Part shown: piece after piece, positions 13,558 to 26,904 of the stretch
Layout of the letters: each line of letters begins with the position of its first letter
How positions within the stretch are numbered: the first letter of the stretch is position 1
Assembly (NCBI GenBank): GCA_036583965.1
Contig: JAZBQD010000014.1
Location: forward strand, 37,682,990 to 37,746,989
DNA length: 64,000 nucleotides
Reading direction: 5' to 3'
Origin: Prunella strophiata
Taxonomy: Eukaryota; Chordata; Aves; Passeriformes; Prunellidae
The notes under the pieces: model-generated
The model's database searches: none
Told to the model about the DNA's origin: nothing
The model's input: only the letters and a program-made list of their open reading frames with translations
Program-made: the position numbers and the translations under genes

Positions 13558-15250
13558 TTGGGAGCTTATGATCCAGTGGCACAGCCCATGGACAAAAAAG
13601 GCACTGTGTGGATGCCTTCTCCAGCTCAGCCTTCCAGTGTCCCCAGCACACATCCCTGTCCCTCCCACAGCCCAGTGCCCACAGTGCCTGGGGGAAGCTG
13701 GCAGAGAGACACAGACCCAGCCCCTTTTGGGAGCATGACCAGAGCACTGTGTCAGGGGAGTAAGTAAAAAACCAGAAAGAAAGAAGCACAAGAGAGAGCC
13801 AGCCCAGCAGGAGGGAGCAGCCACTGCCAAGGCACCACCCCAGAGCCACCCAATGCTGCAAGTGCTCAGTGCTGAGGCTGCACAGCCTGGCCCAGGGAGC
13901 AGGGATGTGCTGTGAGCTGTGCTGCACATCCTCTGCAGGGAAGGAGGTCTCTGAGACCTGCAAAGGTTGGCTCCTACGTGCCCCAGGCCAGAGTGCTGCA
14001 GCTGTGCAAAGAGCCTGTCAGAGCTATGAACCATCACAACAAGCAAATGAATGTTAATCTCTGCTCAGAGAGGGTTTCAAATACTGTTTCCCAGGGCTGG
14101 AGGTGGCAGGGCTCCTGTTTAACCTGGGCAGAGAGCAGCTGAGGGGGGGCTGCTGAGCAAAGGAAGCAGCAGATGTGGATTCAACAGCAGATAAAATAAC
14201 TGGACCAGCAAATTCACAGCAAAACCCTGAATGCTTTCTGTGCTGAGCCAGCCACAAAGCCTTGTATTAAAGAAACAAATCAGACTTAGGAAAGACAAAA
14301 AATTAAACACAGAAAGGTAATGCTGCTGACACATAAAGGAAAGCCAGGAGCTGGAACTGAAAGGTTTGCTGCACGTTCACCTGAGTACCTCTGAATGGGC
14401 CTGAGAGGTGGAGGTGGAGTGCTGTCAGCAGGTGCCCCACACCCAGCAGCACAGACAGGGCTGCCCCAGGCCAAATGGCCATGACAGGGCTGAGAGAGCC
14501 CCTTTTCCCTCTCAGGGGAGCATGGGAAGATGTGGTTTCTAAGCATTTGTCTGTCCCACCAGCAGCCAGAGCTCCAGCCTGGCTGCTCAGCCTCTCAAAG
14601 TGTTCCCCTGCAAATCTGGGCTAGCACAGCAAGGCACCAATAGCCTGCAATGTCTGCAAACAGCACCAAAAATGGGAGCTGAGGTCTCCCTCTGTGCAGA
14701 GGGATTTGGGTGGGACAGATGAATCGAAGAAAAACTGGCAAAGATTAATTTTGCACAGAATGTTGTACAAAACATGGATTTAAAACCAGTTCTCCCTCTC
14801 TGCAGAAGTATTTGTCATTCATGTAAAAATGGTTGTGATTAAAATCACATTCATAAATGAAAAAGTGGGCAACTTGCTAATCCTCACTCTAAAAGGGGGG
14901 GAAAGCAATTCTGAAGGGGGAAAAAAAAAAGGAAATTAAGTAAGTTATAAAACAAGATAGTGGCAGCTGGTGGCAGCTTAGGACAGTCTGGCAGTTCATC
15001 CTCTCAAATCCTCCTGTGTAATGGAGATGTCTGTCCAGGCCCCCTGGCCTCACTGCTGCACTCACAGCCACGGGCTGCTGGCTGCACAGAGACCTTTGCT
15101 GCCTGCCTGCCCTCATCTGCCAGGCTTCTGTCTGCTGCAGAGGTGAAGCCCTCTGCACTGGGCAGGCTATTGCTGTGTTTTCTCCCTTGCACACCCCTGC
15201 CTTTGTCTTCCCAGGGGTTTCTGAGCTCTCCAGCCAGGTAAGGCAAAGCA
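13558..15250. other. GC-richer patch without a recognisable gene
   Basis: Open frames of up to 196 codons (minus strand, 13456-14046) overlap others on the plus strand and read through the poly(A) run as a phenylalanine tract. The peptides are serine-, cysteine- and leucine-rich and vary by frame. G-runs such as TGAGGGGGGGC occur near 14140. Confidence 0.5.
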
Positions 15251-18200
15251 CTTATTCTCTGCTACTGAGGTTCACAATTAGGCACTGTAATCCTACAAAC
15301 AGTCTAACAGAGGAGACTGTCTTATTATGCCATAAAAAAAGGCCATTAAAATGTTGGATTTAAAAGAAAAACCCTTAGCTCTGGAAAAACTCATTAAAAA
15401 GTCATTATTAGGTAGAACCACCATAGCAGAAGGAGGTGGGTGTTTGGGTAATGGACCTTGCACATGCACAGAAGGACCTCCTGGTGATGCCATTATGATG
15501 CCAGATTCCAGTGGCTAATCAATTTCAGTGCCAATCTATGGAGACCCCATTGAGTTACAGAAATAAAGCAAGGTTCTGCTGTGCAGACGTCCCTCTACTT
15601 ATTACAAAAGAAAGAAAGAAAGAAATACACATTGCTATGGGTCTATTCTGCACCAGAGGCAGTCTCATAAAGAGAACCTCCCACCTTTTTCAGGGTTCCT
15701 GTGTGCCAGCTGTCAGAGGGTCCTGCAAAATAGAATGTGCTATCAGTACAGAGCACACACCAGCAGCACACGCTGGGCAGGATGTCTCAGTAAGGGACAA
15801 TACACCTAAATACACTGAGGCATTTTCAGTCTGCCATCAGCATATGGATAGGTGCATAGAAAAGAAATATATCATATTTTGCTAATAAAAAATTCTTGCC
15901 CCATTAAATACTTATCTGGATTCACCAGGAAACAAATGTTTTGAGTGTTTGGTGCAGCCCCTACACTGTCCTCATGAGGAGACAGGTACACCTGGTGAAC
16001 TGCAAGGAGTTTGTATTTTGCTAGAGAGAAAAAAACCCTTACATTTCCTTACACTGGTCACAGTGATCCCACAGTAGGGACCTGTAGCTAAAGAATGTGA
16101 TAAAATCTGTTAATTTTCATTTTCAACCAAAATGTTTGTTGCCCACAAAGTCACAGTTGTATTTAATGCAAGTAAAGCCTTTTGGTTTCCCAGCTGAACC
16201 CCATTCAGCTGTGGAGGTTGATGGAGGGAATGGAGGGCCCTGGAGACCTGCAATTACAAGGTCAGAATCTGAGCTGGTGTGTGATGCTCCCAGCTGTGAC
16301 CCTGCTGTCTGCTCTGAAAATGCTCTCACATATGTGAAGTAAAACATCTTTGATCAAGGTATGCAAGTGCCTGGTCTCAAAAATTCCCAAAGCAGTAAAA
16401 GATAAGGTAACACAGAACCCTTTTCTTCCCTGCCCTGCAACTGAGGGCGCCCTGTTCCATGCAGATGTGGCAGCCCTGGCACAGCAGCAGGAAGCCCAGT
16501 GTTGCAGGCTGTGTGCACCTGGAATTTTTTTCTGGACAACATCTGTTTCCCATTAGCCTGTAATAGAGAGTTCACATCTATTTTACAGAAAAGCAGTAAC
16601 CACAGCATCATGGTAGCTGGAATAGAGTCTACTAAAAATATCCACTTTCAGGACAAAAAGACTGAATCTTCTTTTGTTTTCTATTTCCATCCAGCTGCAG
16701 TCATCAGGATAAAAACTGTGCAAAAGCTCAAGCAGCTTTGCTGTTGTACACAGAGAAACTCATTAAGCCATCCTCCAGTTCACAGGGATATTTTTCTACC
16801 CATTTTCAAACCTTCTGGCATATTCACAGGAAAGGTCACCATAAACAGGTTGCTCAGTCACCTGTGTTGCAGTGACCCAAATCCTTATGCCCACTGGCAG
16901 CCACGTTGCTGAACTTCTTTAGCAAGAATTTAGGGTAAAGGACCTCACTTCTTGCTGGGTTTGCCTGGGAGAAGCTTCCTCTGGGCTTCAGAAGTGTTTC
17001 ATGTGCTCACAGAGGTAAATATTGACCAAGGTAGGAGCTACCAAACTGGACACAAAGTGCAGGCTGTTGTTCCACTTTTAAACATATTTCTAATATTCCA
17101 ATAACAGTGTAACTAAACGTGTAATTAGAGTGGAGCCAAGCTTCTCAGAGCATAACTTTCCAATTTAGCTTTGACCATAGCCCAAAATAGCTACATGCAG
17201 GCAAAGCACCATTTGAGGAGAAAACCTTTCCTAAGAGCCCTTGCCTGAGAACAGCCCCAGCCCAGGTGGCTCAAAGGGAGGGCTGGAATTTTGCCAGGAT
17301 TTGTCCTGTTCTTGGATGAATTCCCAGAGTCACTTCAGGAAACTTCCTGGACCTTCTGCATTAAAAAACACCTTTTGCTATGAAAGGTTAAACCTTAAAA
17401 TACCTCTGGGGAACAGATCTTGGAAGCAACTGGTGTTACAGGCCAGTAATTGTTGCACTGAGGAGGAAGAAGACTGAATGGCCCTAAGACATAACACCTC
17501 TCCTTGCATTTCCTTGGGCCCCTTTCTCTTCACTCACAATAAAGGAGCTCATAGTGCTAAGTTAAGACAGATTACTTGAGTTTCCTCTGCAATATACAGG
17601 CTATTTAGTGAACTGGTGGGCAAAAGTGTGGCTTCAGCCAAGGTTATCAATGTGGACAAGCTGTGCTTGGATTTGCATGGAATCTACTCATCTACCACAT
17701 CTGCAGTGTGGAGTTGGTTGTGTGGACCTGACTGCTGCATTCAGGCCAGAAGTACCATCAACTTAAACTTTTCACCCTGATTTCTTCAGGGAGGGGAGCA
17801 TCACTGCAGGAAGACTTGCTGGGTTTGTTAAGACCAATCTGTCAAAGGATTCCTCAGCAAAGGGTGTAAAAACACAAAACCTCAGTTATGGCTTCAGATC
17901 CCACTGTAATATTTACCTATATTAGTTTTGGTTGCTGTTCAATGTTAAGAAAAAAAATTGTATAAATGGGAACTGCCTTCATGCCCTTAGGGGTGCAGGT
18001 GTGGAATAGACATGATTAGCACATAAAGGGGACTCTAGATGCAAATGCTGGCCTGTATTTATTTACTGTTATTGTGTAACCCTATATGCCATATCTATAC
18101 TTTAAATTGCAAATTTTAAGAATTTAAAAAATTATCCTAGGCATAAAAACACCAGGACACTATGTTAGAATTAATTACATTAATGACAAAATTAATTGGT

Positions 18201-18310
18201 TACATTCTAGTTTGAAGGTTTTGGTTAATCTCAACTCAGGCTTTTAGGGCTTTTTGTGCTATCAAGGAAGAAATCTGGATACAATAAGTATAAACATGGA
18301 CCACTAGAGC
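15251..18310. other. Non-coding unique sequence
   Basis: Apart from the (GAAA)n repeat at 15607 I see nothing specific. Frames of 124 and 137 codons near 15511 and 16499 have no supporting features. Confidence 0.55.
15607..15625 (+). repeat. (GAAA)n tetranucleotide repeat
   Basis: Four to five units of AAAG after ATTACAAA. A plain simple repeat. Confidence 0.85.
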
Positions 18311-18314
18311 TAGG

Positions 18315-18480
18315 GCTGAAAGACATGTCAAGGATCATGTAGCTGACCCTTGGCTCTGATGGCTGGATTCTGTGCTCCCTAAATCACTTCTGCCAGATGT
18401 TGGTTTGGCCAGTTCTTAAATATCCCCAGACACCTTGGCAGAGATGCCATAATAGCAATTTATTCCCATTTGACAGAAAT
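18315..18480 (+). mobile_element. Possible old, highly diverged CR1-type fragment
   Basis: The phrase TTCTTAAATATCCCCAGACA followed by CTTGGCAGAGATGCC, and the preceding ATCATGTAGCTGACCC, loosely resemble the conserved CR1 segment that reads 'fold of cuts to rightly held' in many avian copies. Similarity is patchy and I cannot align it here. It could equally be unique sequence. Confidence 0.3.
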
Positions 18481-19344
18481 GCTAAGTCTGAATGAAGAAT
18501 GGATGGGATAGTCCAGGAGAAACAGCAGGGGTTAATAGCACCTTTCTCAGCAGGTCATCAGAACCCATGTGCAAGGAGTCTCTCCAGACATCAGGGCTAG
18601 GAGCACAAGAAGAAACCTAACCCAGGGTAGGAGCAGACTCAGAAAAGTCATCTAGAGGTGATCCTCAATGCAATGGAGGGTGATGACTGCAAATGAATGC
18701 TCAGGCAGAGAGCATCCCAGTTATCAGGGAAGAGAAAAAAAGCAGATGACACAGTAGGCTAGGCTTGTGTGCTGAGCACCTCCCACCCAGCATCACTCAC
18801 ATGCTCAGGGCAAGGTCTGGGGGTTTGGAGTTGTCATCACAGCAGTAAAAGAGAGCACTTTGAGATGTATGACAACTAATGACAGCAAATGTATTGACAA
18901 TAAATTCAGCACTTGAAGCCACTTTCCTGCATCCACACAACCAGGTCCCTGTGATGTCAAGGTAGATATACCTGCTCTGAAATGAAACTCCAGTGACACA
19001 AAACAATTATATTAGTAGGCAACTGAATCTCTGGCATGTGAATATTTGCCATCAGACACTACCCAGGAAATGGGCAGTTTAAGCAAGCTTAATTTATCAA
19101 GAAAACCATAACCTGAGGACTATATTTTCTTTATTCTATTATTCACATAATAAGATTACATATGGAATAGGCATGATCTTCAGTCACACACATTCTATGA
19201 GTTTGCAAGCAGGGGCTCCTGCAGTGCTCTCAACCTCCTTTGCAAAGGCACCTTTTCTAGTCTGGAGGAATTTCACTAACCTGATGTAGAAGATGGAACT
19301 GTGGTGCTGTGAAATATCCTTGCTCCTAGCATCAGGCACTGATC
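18481..19344. other. Non-coding unique sequence
   Basis: Nothing recognised. Composition is unremarkable and short frames overlap on the minus strand near 18800-19000. Confidence 0.55.
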
Positions 19345-19394
19345 CAAAGTGAGTGCCAAAGTGAGTGCCAAAGTGATCCAAAGTGAATGCCAAA
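19345..19394 (+). repeat. Short tandem repeat of a 12-bp unit
   Basis: The unit AAAGTGAGTGCC is repeated, with one shortened copy (AAAGTGATCC) and one variant (AAAGTGAATGCC), about four copies in all. It lies 460 bp before the 16-bp minisatellite. Confidence 0.8.
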
Positions 19395-19855
19395 ATCACA
19401 GTGATGGGCACTTAATTTTCTACTGCTGTGAGTAAATCTAGATGTTCAGAAAAATGTTCTTAATTGACGATTGGTTTTGCTGCATTTATGGATTTTGTAC
19501 CTCTGCCGAAAATTGAAGTCCAGCCTCTCAATTACAGGCAGCTCCATTTTCACCAGTATCAGGCTTGATGCCTGCAAGTAGGGTAACAATAGACTGGAGC
19601 ATAACACCTTACCTCATTTACTATCACTTGGTTCCTTTAGGCCACAAATGTCTGCATTATTAGCCCAACAGTTTTATGGGTTTACAATGTCCTTTATGAA
19701 CTGCTAATTACTTGATTGTGCTGAACTGCTGTAAGCTGTGATACTTTGTACAACACTGCCTGCCAGTGCATTGCTGTCAGCTTTGCAGCACATCCCAGCT
19801 CCCAGCCCCAGCTCAGCAAAGCTACTTGACCAGGTGGCTGCAGCACGAGGTCACC

Positions 19856-19997
19856 CCTGGATGCATCCTTTCCTGGATGCATTCTTTCCTGGATGCATTC
19901 TTTCCTGGATGCATCCTTTCCTGGATGCAGCCTTTCCTGGATGCATTCTTTCCTGGATGCATCCTTTCTGGGATGCATTCTTTCCTGTATGCTTCTG
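19856..19997 (+). repeat. Minisatellite, 16-bp unit, about 8.9 copies
   Basis: Units begin at 19856 and every 16 bp to 19984 with no indels. The consensus is CCTGGATGCATYCTTT. Units 1, 4 and 7 contain the perfect 10-bp palindrome GGATGCATCC; units 2, 3, 6 and 8 have ATTC instead, unit 5 has CAGCC, and unit 9 is degenerate. Because 16 is 1 modulo 3, each strand reads through all three frames into the same 16-residue peptide. This produces long but meaningless open frames on both strands. Confidence 0.95.
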
Positions 19998-20660
19998 TCA
20001 TGGCCCAGCATCCATCCATCGCTTTCCTTGCAAACCCAAAGCAGTCAGAGCAGAGAGCTGGCAGCTTGTTCTGCCCAGCATGGGGGATCAGCACCCAGGC
20101 TGTGCTGCTTCCAGGGTGCCTTGTGGCCCCAGCACACACACCATGCAGGAGTAATCCTGGTTTGCTCAACAGCAGGAGTGCTGCTGGATCTGTCAGGAGC
20201 ACACACACGCTGATGTGCAGCTGAGCCAGGGCAAGGAGATAGCCAGGGTGGGCAGGATGTGTCCTGGAGAAGAAGGGATCCCTGGGAAAGGTGGATGGGA
20301 GATGCCACAAGCCTTTGAGTGAAGGTGTCCAGCCTGCTGTTGTTGTGTACTTGCCCAGCACTGCATTGCTTTGTGAGGTACTTGTTTTTGACAGGTTGCA
20401 TCAATAGTGGTATGAGCCCAAGGCTATTTCTTATGTCTATAGGGCTGATTACTCCAGAACGTGTTACACACAGAGCCCAGCCTGCCAAACTCAGCACTGC
20501 TTCCATGACTGCCAGTACCTCACCTCCACATGGAGAGGGCAGTGAAGAGCCCAGCCCCTGAAGTGGTATAAAAGCTGCATGGAAAGTTACAATTTTTGAG
20601 CATTGTTTGCTTTAACCACAGAGACTACTAATAAAAGTTACTAATAAGTGTTAATGTTAC
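19998..20660. other. GC-richer flank of the minisatellite
   Basis: Several frames are open on both strands, including 153 and 179 codons on the minus strand that continue into the minisatellite. A TATAAAAG motif lies at 20567-20574 and imperfect ACTAATAA repeats at 20626-20660. Without a transcript the motif has no weight. Confidence 0.45.
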
Positions 20661-23600
20661 TACCACTTTCTGGGAAGTGGTAGGCACAGGTGTGTTGTGC
20701 ACACTGAACTCAAACACCAACAAGCTTTGTGGCACCAAGCAAAGCACAGTCAGGGACACCATCCCATAGGATGTGGAATAGATGGAGTGACAGCCCTGTC
20801 ACTTCTTGGAAACTTGCACACAGCCCAGTTGCACACAATTACCAGGTGATAATTTTCAACTCTGCCCTGCACCATCTTTCTGATGGAGCTCAGCACAAAG
20901 AAATAAGGCTTGGCATGGCTCCAGCATCAGCAAACACCTGGAAACTTTGTCTGGCATGGCTTCTAGCAGGGGAGAAGCTCCAGCCTCAGGAAGAGTAGCA
21001 GGAAGTCACTCCTGCATCTCACAGAGCTGGGACCTCCTTAAGCACTGCAAAACTCCATAGAAAATCCTAACAAAGAGCCCAGTAAAATTGTTATGTTTGC
21101 TGTTTCTCATCTCCAGCTTGGATACATCAGAGGTTATATCAGATTGTACTGAAGCAGCATGCTGTTGCAAAAACCAGCATAAAACCAGCACCAAACATTT
21201 CACTCAAATGCCTATGCCATGGTTTGTCAGCTGCCAACCAATCACTGAGCCCTCACTCATTCCTCTGCCAGTGGAATGGGGGAGCAAAGAGTAAAAGTTA
21301 GAAAACTCATTGTTTGAGATAAGAGAGTTTAACAGGACAGAAAAGGAAGAAAGTAATAGTAGTAATTGTAATAAAATAATTGTAATAATAATAAAATCAT
21401 AAGAGTACATAAAACAATTGCTCATCACCTGTGGACTGATGCCCAGCCAGTCCCCATGCAGTAGCCCCTGCCCACTTTACCTCCAGTTTACAAGGTTAAG
21501 CATGATGTCTCATGGTCTGGAATTACCCTTTGGCCAGTCTGGGTCAGCTGTCCTGGGTGTGTCTCCTCCCACTTTCTTGTGCCTCTCCAGCCTTCTCAGG
21601 GCATAAGAAGCTGAAAAGTGCTTGGTGTAGTATGAGCACTGCTTGTCAACAACTAGAAGCATCAGTGTGTTATCAACATTATTCTCATTTTATATCCTAA
21701 ACACAGCACTCTACCAGTTACTGAAGGAAAATTATGCCAATCCCACCCAGAACCACATCAGGCCCCAATATTCACAGTATTCTCCTGGAGACAGACAGCT
21801 GTTTTCTCATTATTTAAATAGGACCCAAACCCTGTAAGAGAAGCTGCAAGTAATGGTCTCCTTATGTCTCTGCACAGGAGGCTTCCCAGTTCTGGCACTA
21901 AACCATCTCTTATTAGACAGCCAAGCTATAATTACATCTGGGTCAGAAGGCATAAACTGACAAGTTTTACTTGGAAACAATAATTGGGAAAAGAAGCAAT
22001 AACTAAGCTGAGATAATAATTTGGGATCCATTTTGCCCTCCTGAGAAGGCTTTTCACAGATTCTTATTACCATAGGAATTAATATAAAATCCACATCCTG
22101 AAGAGTATGCAAAAGAAATTGTTCAAAGAAAATAGGCATAACCAGAAAAATATGTAATAAATTCTGAATTCTCAGATGAACACACTGGAGTGGGAATGTG
22201 AAGCAGCAGTCTGAGGGGTTGCTGTAACCTCTGGGGAATTTGGCTATTCCAGTAGGAAAGAAAATTTTCCCTTTTCGAGATCTTTGGGGGACAAGACACA
22301 AATTTGATCATCCATTTTTTATCGTGTTCAATGGTATTTCTGAACTCTTGCTAATTCCATTGGCTAGTTATTATACCTTAAAGAAGCCCATTGTGAAATG
22401 CAGCCAGGTGTCTAAGCACTGGCTGTTGTACACTAGACCACAAGATACTTGAGGAAGGCAGTTTTTGTTCCATATTTTTGGAACTTCTTGTAGTTCAAGC
22501 AGATGCCTAACTGCATTAGATCATCAGTGACTGAGCTGCAGCCATGACACATGTTTATAAAAGCAGTGCCAAGAGGCCAGCAAGAGGGGAAAAGGGCCAT
22601 AATGGGATCACTGCCTGTTTGGCCTGACTTCCTGTGTGATGGATGCCAGTCATCATTCCTGTGTGCAGGCCATTTCTGATATTTGTGCTACAAGACATAA
22701 ATTTGGTCTAATGAGTAGCAAACAGGCATGGAAATGAGACCTTCCAGGGGAAAGCTTCAGAGTGCCAGGCTTTTCACTCATGCCAGCTGTCTGAACTCTG
22801 CATGTTCCTGCTGCAGACCACGTTCCTCTGGGGTTTTCAGCACACCTGCCTTGGCTTTGGAGACAGAGTGGGGAAAGTGGGTGGTCACACCAGGTGTGTG
22901 CAGCTCAGCAGTGTGGTACCTCTTGTGTAACCCTGTGCAAGAAAATGAGTCCCAAATAAATGGTGCCATCCTGAGTGGGCTAAAGAGATCAAGTGCTTCA
23001 GCAGACTGTACCAAGGAGAAGCCCTTTGACATTTTATACACTGCAGGAAGGTCATGGTAAGCACATCCCCAGCCCTGGCCTGGGAACAAAGTGGAGAAAT
23101 CTTTCAAATTCCAGGCTAAGGACAGAACACTTAGGGAAAAACTATGAGCTCTACCATTCCTGAGACAGGTTAGCTTCAGATGTCTTTCGAGAAATTTCTC
23201 TTTCTAGAGGGGACTGGCAATGCCAGGCATAAGATCCTCTCCCTGCTTTGTTAGGGAGGTAAACAGGACATCAGCAGATCAGGAGTGAAGTGGTTGGTCT
23301 GTCTCCTTTTGCTGTGGCTGTGAAAGAAGGCAGTACAGGTTGTGTCTCTGAGCTGCAGAGGGGGTAGCAGCTGCTCAGCTGTGGTGGCTCCTGGCCTGGA
23401 AATAGGTCAAGCACAACAGGGGATCAGACAGCAAAGAGCAGAGACTCTTCTCCTTCATGTTTTCATAAACCCAAGGATCAGTCTCAGCCTAGGGAGAGGG
23501 TGTCTGGGGAAGGAATAACAGGAGAAGGAGGATGGGGCTGAGAGGGCCAGAGATTAACTTTTCTATGACTGGAGGAAAAGTCCATAGATGTATAAAATGT

Positions 23601-26600
23601 GGAGGGCCATGACAAGGAGAGTAGAAAGCAGGAAAAGCCTGGGCATGGTGGTCCTGGGGAAGTCCAGGGAGAAGGAGCATTTAAGTTCTATTCCTAATAC
23701 AGTCTATTACAAACATGTACATATTCTTTAATGGATTTTAGGTTAAGCAAGGTATATCTGAAACATGTTGAGCACATTGCATGAGGTGAGAAAACTCCTC
23801 TGATGCTCCACCAGGAATGTAACACCTTTCTAGCATCCTGGTTTTGTGCCTCCATCTCCTCATGAGTAGTTCCTTGGTCTGTTCAGTTCTGGGCAGGGCA
23901 GGCAAAGCTGACATGAGGCTGTGACCACCAGGAGCCATTGGGGTCTCCCAGGTGGGCTGTGCCTGGTGCAGAGATGTGCTGCATTAACACCTGCTGATGG
24001 TCTTTGGATGCCTTAAAAAATGAGGTAAAGATCTGTGTACCTGCATACCTAACAGCCCACGTGAAGACATGTGGTGTCCTACAAAACCCTTCCCAGGCTG
24101 AGAGGACTGTGCTGCAAACCATTTATGTTCACATTAAAATAAGAAGGTTAATTAATCACCCACATAGTTGGGATTATGAAGCAATCAACAGATAACATTA
24201 TTTAAGACCAGTGAGATAGGGTTGGCATATTTCTCCCATTTTTTAATAGAGGTTCACAGAGGTCTGTCTTCCTAGCAAAGCCTCTGACAGAGGCAAAACA
24301 ACCAAATGCTCCTGACATGAGAAGGAAACTTCTTGTGGTCACCAGCGTGAGGTCAGATCCTGGTACAGTGCAGCCTCTTTCACTCTTCCCAATGTTCCCT
24401 TCAAAATACTGATACCACTGTGTTCCTAGAAAATATCAAAAGATCAACACATAAATGGCTGCAACAAACAATACTTCTTGTCCTCACACAGTTCCTCTCC
24501 CTCCAGGGCTACAGATAATTTAATGGGAGAATTGGTTATTTCAAAATGAACTGTTCATTATGGTATTTTCATTGACAGTTCAGTGAAACTGTCAGCTCTT
24601 CTTGCTCTAATTGCTTTTGAGCAACAAAGGAAAAACATGCACCCTTAAAAGAAAATTATTTTGATGCAGCTGGAACAGCTCCCTCTTTAAAGAGACTGAT
24701 GTGGCAACAGACAATGATGAGAAAAGAAATAAGGAAAAAATTGACACACTTTCCCAAACAATCACTTGTTACTTCAGTATTTCTGCAGTCAAATGCAGTT
24801 ACTCCACGGGAAAACTTTCCATGTCCTTCAGCAACCTCTGCCAGAAGAAGAATTTATTTGGATTGACTCCTGCAGGCACTCAAGAAAAAGCCAATTCTCA
24901 AGTATTTATAGGGGAGAAAGTGGTTAGCTTGTGTTGCAGGAGTCAGGTTTCTCACTGGTGCCATTCAATCAAGTTACAGAGATTAACTTGGATATGCAGT
25001 CTAGTAAAACCTGCCACAGAATACCCATTATTGAATATAGGCTACAACACCAGGCATAGCAGAAGTAGCAGCAATGTAATCTTAAACTCTAGTGGAAAGA
25101 ATGATCTATTAACACTCAGGGTTTAATGGATTTCTGTAAAACACCTTGCATAAAAAAACTTGGTTGCTCATTGCCTGCCCTTGGTAACTCATTAAGCATT
25201 ACTACATCACACAGAAAACTGACTAAAGCCACAGTCCTTTAAAAACTAAACAGAAGTTTGTTTCTGTCTGGTTCACTTCTCTTTCCCAAATACCAAAGTA
25301 TGTAAGAGAGAACATAAAATCTTGAATCCCAGTCAGATTTGGGATCAGATTACAAGGAAGGCCTTGTAATTGTAAAGGCACATTCAGAAAAGGAACAGGA
25401 AAACCCCAAACACTGGACAACCACCAGCTCACACTTCCATGGGACTGTGGGGTGGTCAGAGCACTGTTGCCCCACAGAGTTCTCCTCTGCATGAGGCAGG
25501 ATGGGGATTCAAGGCCAGGTGTCACCTCTCCTGCTCATCTGTGCCATTCACTGACATGGTCAGCCCTTCCTGACTGCCCTGCTGGTGCTGCACCCCCCAG
25601 TCACAGCAGTGCTGTGGGGACCCCAGCTCAGCCCTGCCCTCCCTCCTGGCTCTAGGCACCAGCTCCCTCTCTAGGCTTTGTCTCCAGGAAAAGCCCCTGC
25701 CAGAGACCTGGAGGGAGATTTCCAGGAGGGTGATGCTGATGAATCCCCATTTTGTTCCTAGCCAGAAAAGTTAGATCTGGTGCATGAGCTCAAGAAAAAT
25801 AAAGCAGCAAGACCAACTGCTGACCATCCCTGGGACAGGTGTCAGCATGCTCTCTGGCTGCACACCAGGCAGGTAACTCATCCTGGTGCTCCTTTCTTCT
25901 AACAAGGGCCTTGATTTCTAAACATGTAAGATTAGAATTGATTTCATTTGTTTTAAAAATCTCTGTAGCATACATTCTCTCCTAGCCAAAATGGTCACCC
26001 TTGGGATTTCAGCAGAATATGTGCTGAAATCACTCAGCTCTTGCAGGAACTGAATCACTCTTATTTGTGTACCTAATCATGGCTTTAAAAGCTTAACTTG
26101 TAACATGCTGGTTTGAAAAATACAGTCACCTCCTTTCTGATTGTACACATGTTCCTGCTGTTTTCCAGCAGATATGGAAAAATAAAAATGATAAAAGAAT
26201 GTCCCTTAACCTGAAAGAGCTTGTTTTAAAAGCCAAACCAGCATCTCCTGGGAGAGTATATAGAAGATATCTGTGTGAGGATGCAAGAGATAAACTGACC
26301 AGCTGTGAGATGGGGAGGATGGGAAGAGGCCTTGATTTATCATGTCAAATCCAAGCTTCATGTGAAACTTCAGTCCCAATATAATCCCTCTGTTTTGAAT
26401 AGCTGATACTCAGGTACACAAAAGCTTTTGAACTGCAGACTCCAAAATAGCAGAGGGAAAGCAAGAATATCCATCACCTCCCTGATGGCCTCTGCCAACT
26501 CCATCTACCCATTTTTGTAAAACATGTTCACCTTGCACATACAGTGCAATTTAGAAAATCACACTGGGCTTCATGTGATCACATTTCCCTCATGACCTTG

Positions 26601-26683
26601 AAGAAGACAAGATGAAAAACCAGGGGTTTCATTATGCCTTTGCAGCCCTGCCTTTGCCCAACCTGTAATGATCAAACCAGGGA
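20661..26683. other. Non-coding unique sequence
   Basis: No exon or transposon recognised. AT-rich repeats of the TAATAA type occur near 21355-21400, and 24440-24660 is an AT-rich block with TTTAATGGGAGAATTGG-type text that could be conserved. Frames such as 21810-22301 (minus, 163 codons) and 24701-25126 (plus, 141 codons) carry no recognisable domain. Confidence 0.5.
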
Positions 26684-26904
26684 AGATTTAGATTGGATAT
26701 TAGTGAAAATCTACTGAAAGGGTTGCCAAGCAGTGGAACAGGCTGCCCAGGGAAGTGGTTGACTCCCATTCCTGGAGGTATTTAAAGATGTGTGGATGTG
26801 GCACTCGGTGACTTTGTCTAGTGATGAACTCAGCAGTGCTGGGTTTATTGTTGGACATTAAAATTTTAAAGGTCTTTTCCAGCCCAAATGATTCTATGGT
26901 TCTG
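26684..26904 (+). mobile_element. CR1 LINE 3' end fragment
   Basis: About 220 bp of CR1 3' terminal sequence, including ACAGGCTGCCCAGGGAAGTG, CCTGGAGGTATTTAAAGATG, GATGTGGCACTCGGTGACTT and the end GATTCTATGGTTCT. It is more diverged than the copy at 39.3 kb, with an altered segment just before the 3' end. 5' truncation is typical of CR1 insertion. Confidence 0.88.

Noticed and set aside
13456..14046. 196-codon minus-strand open frame, the longest in the window
   Set aside because: It reads through a poly(A) run as phenylalanines, overlaps other frames open on both strands in GC-rich DNA and shows no domain.
19694..20361. Open frames of 105-179 codons encoding repeated MHPGKDAS-like peptides
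   Set aside because: They are by-products of the 16-bp minisatellite, which lacks stops in every frame.
20567..20574. TATAAAAG motif as a promoter
   Set aside because: Isolated TATA-like words also occur near 22557 and elsewhere, and no start site, CpG island or exon accompanies them.
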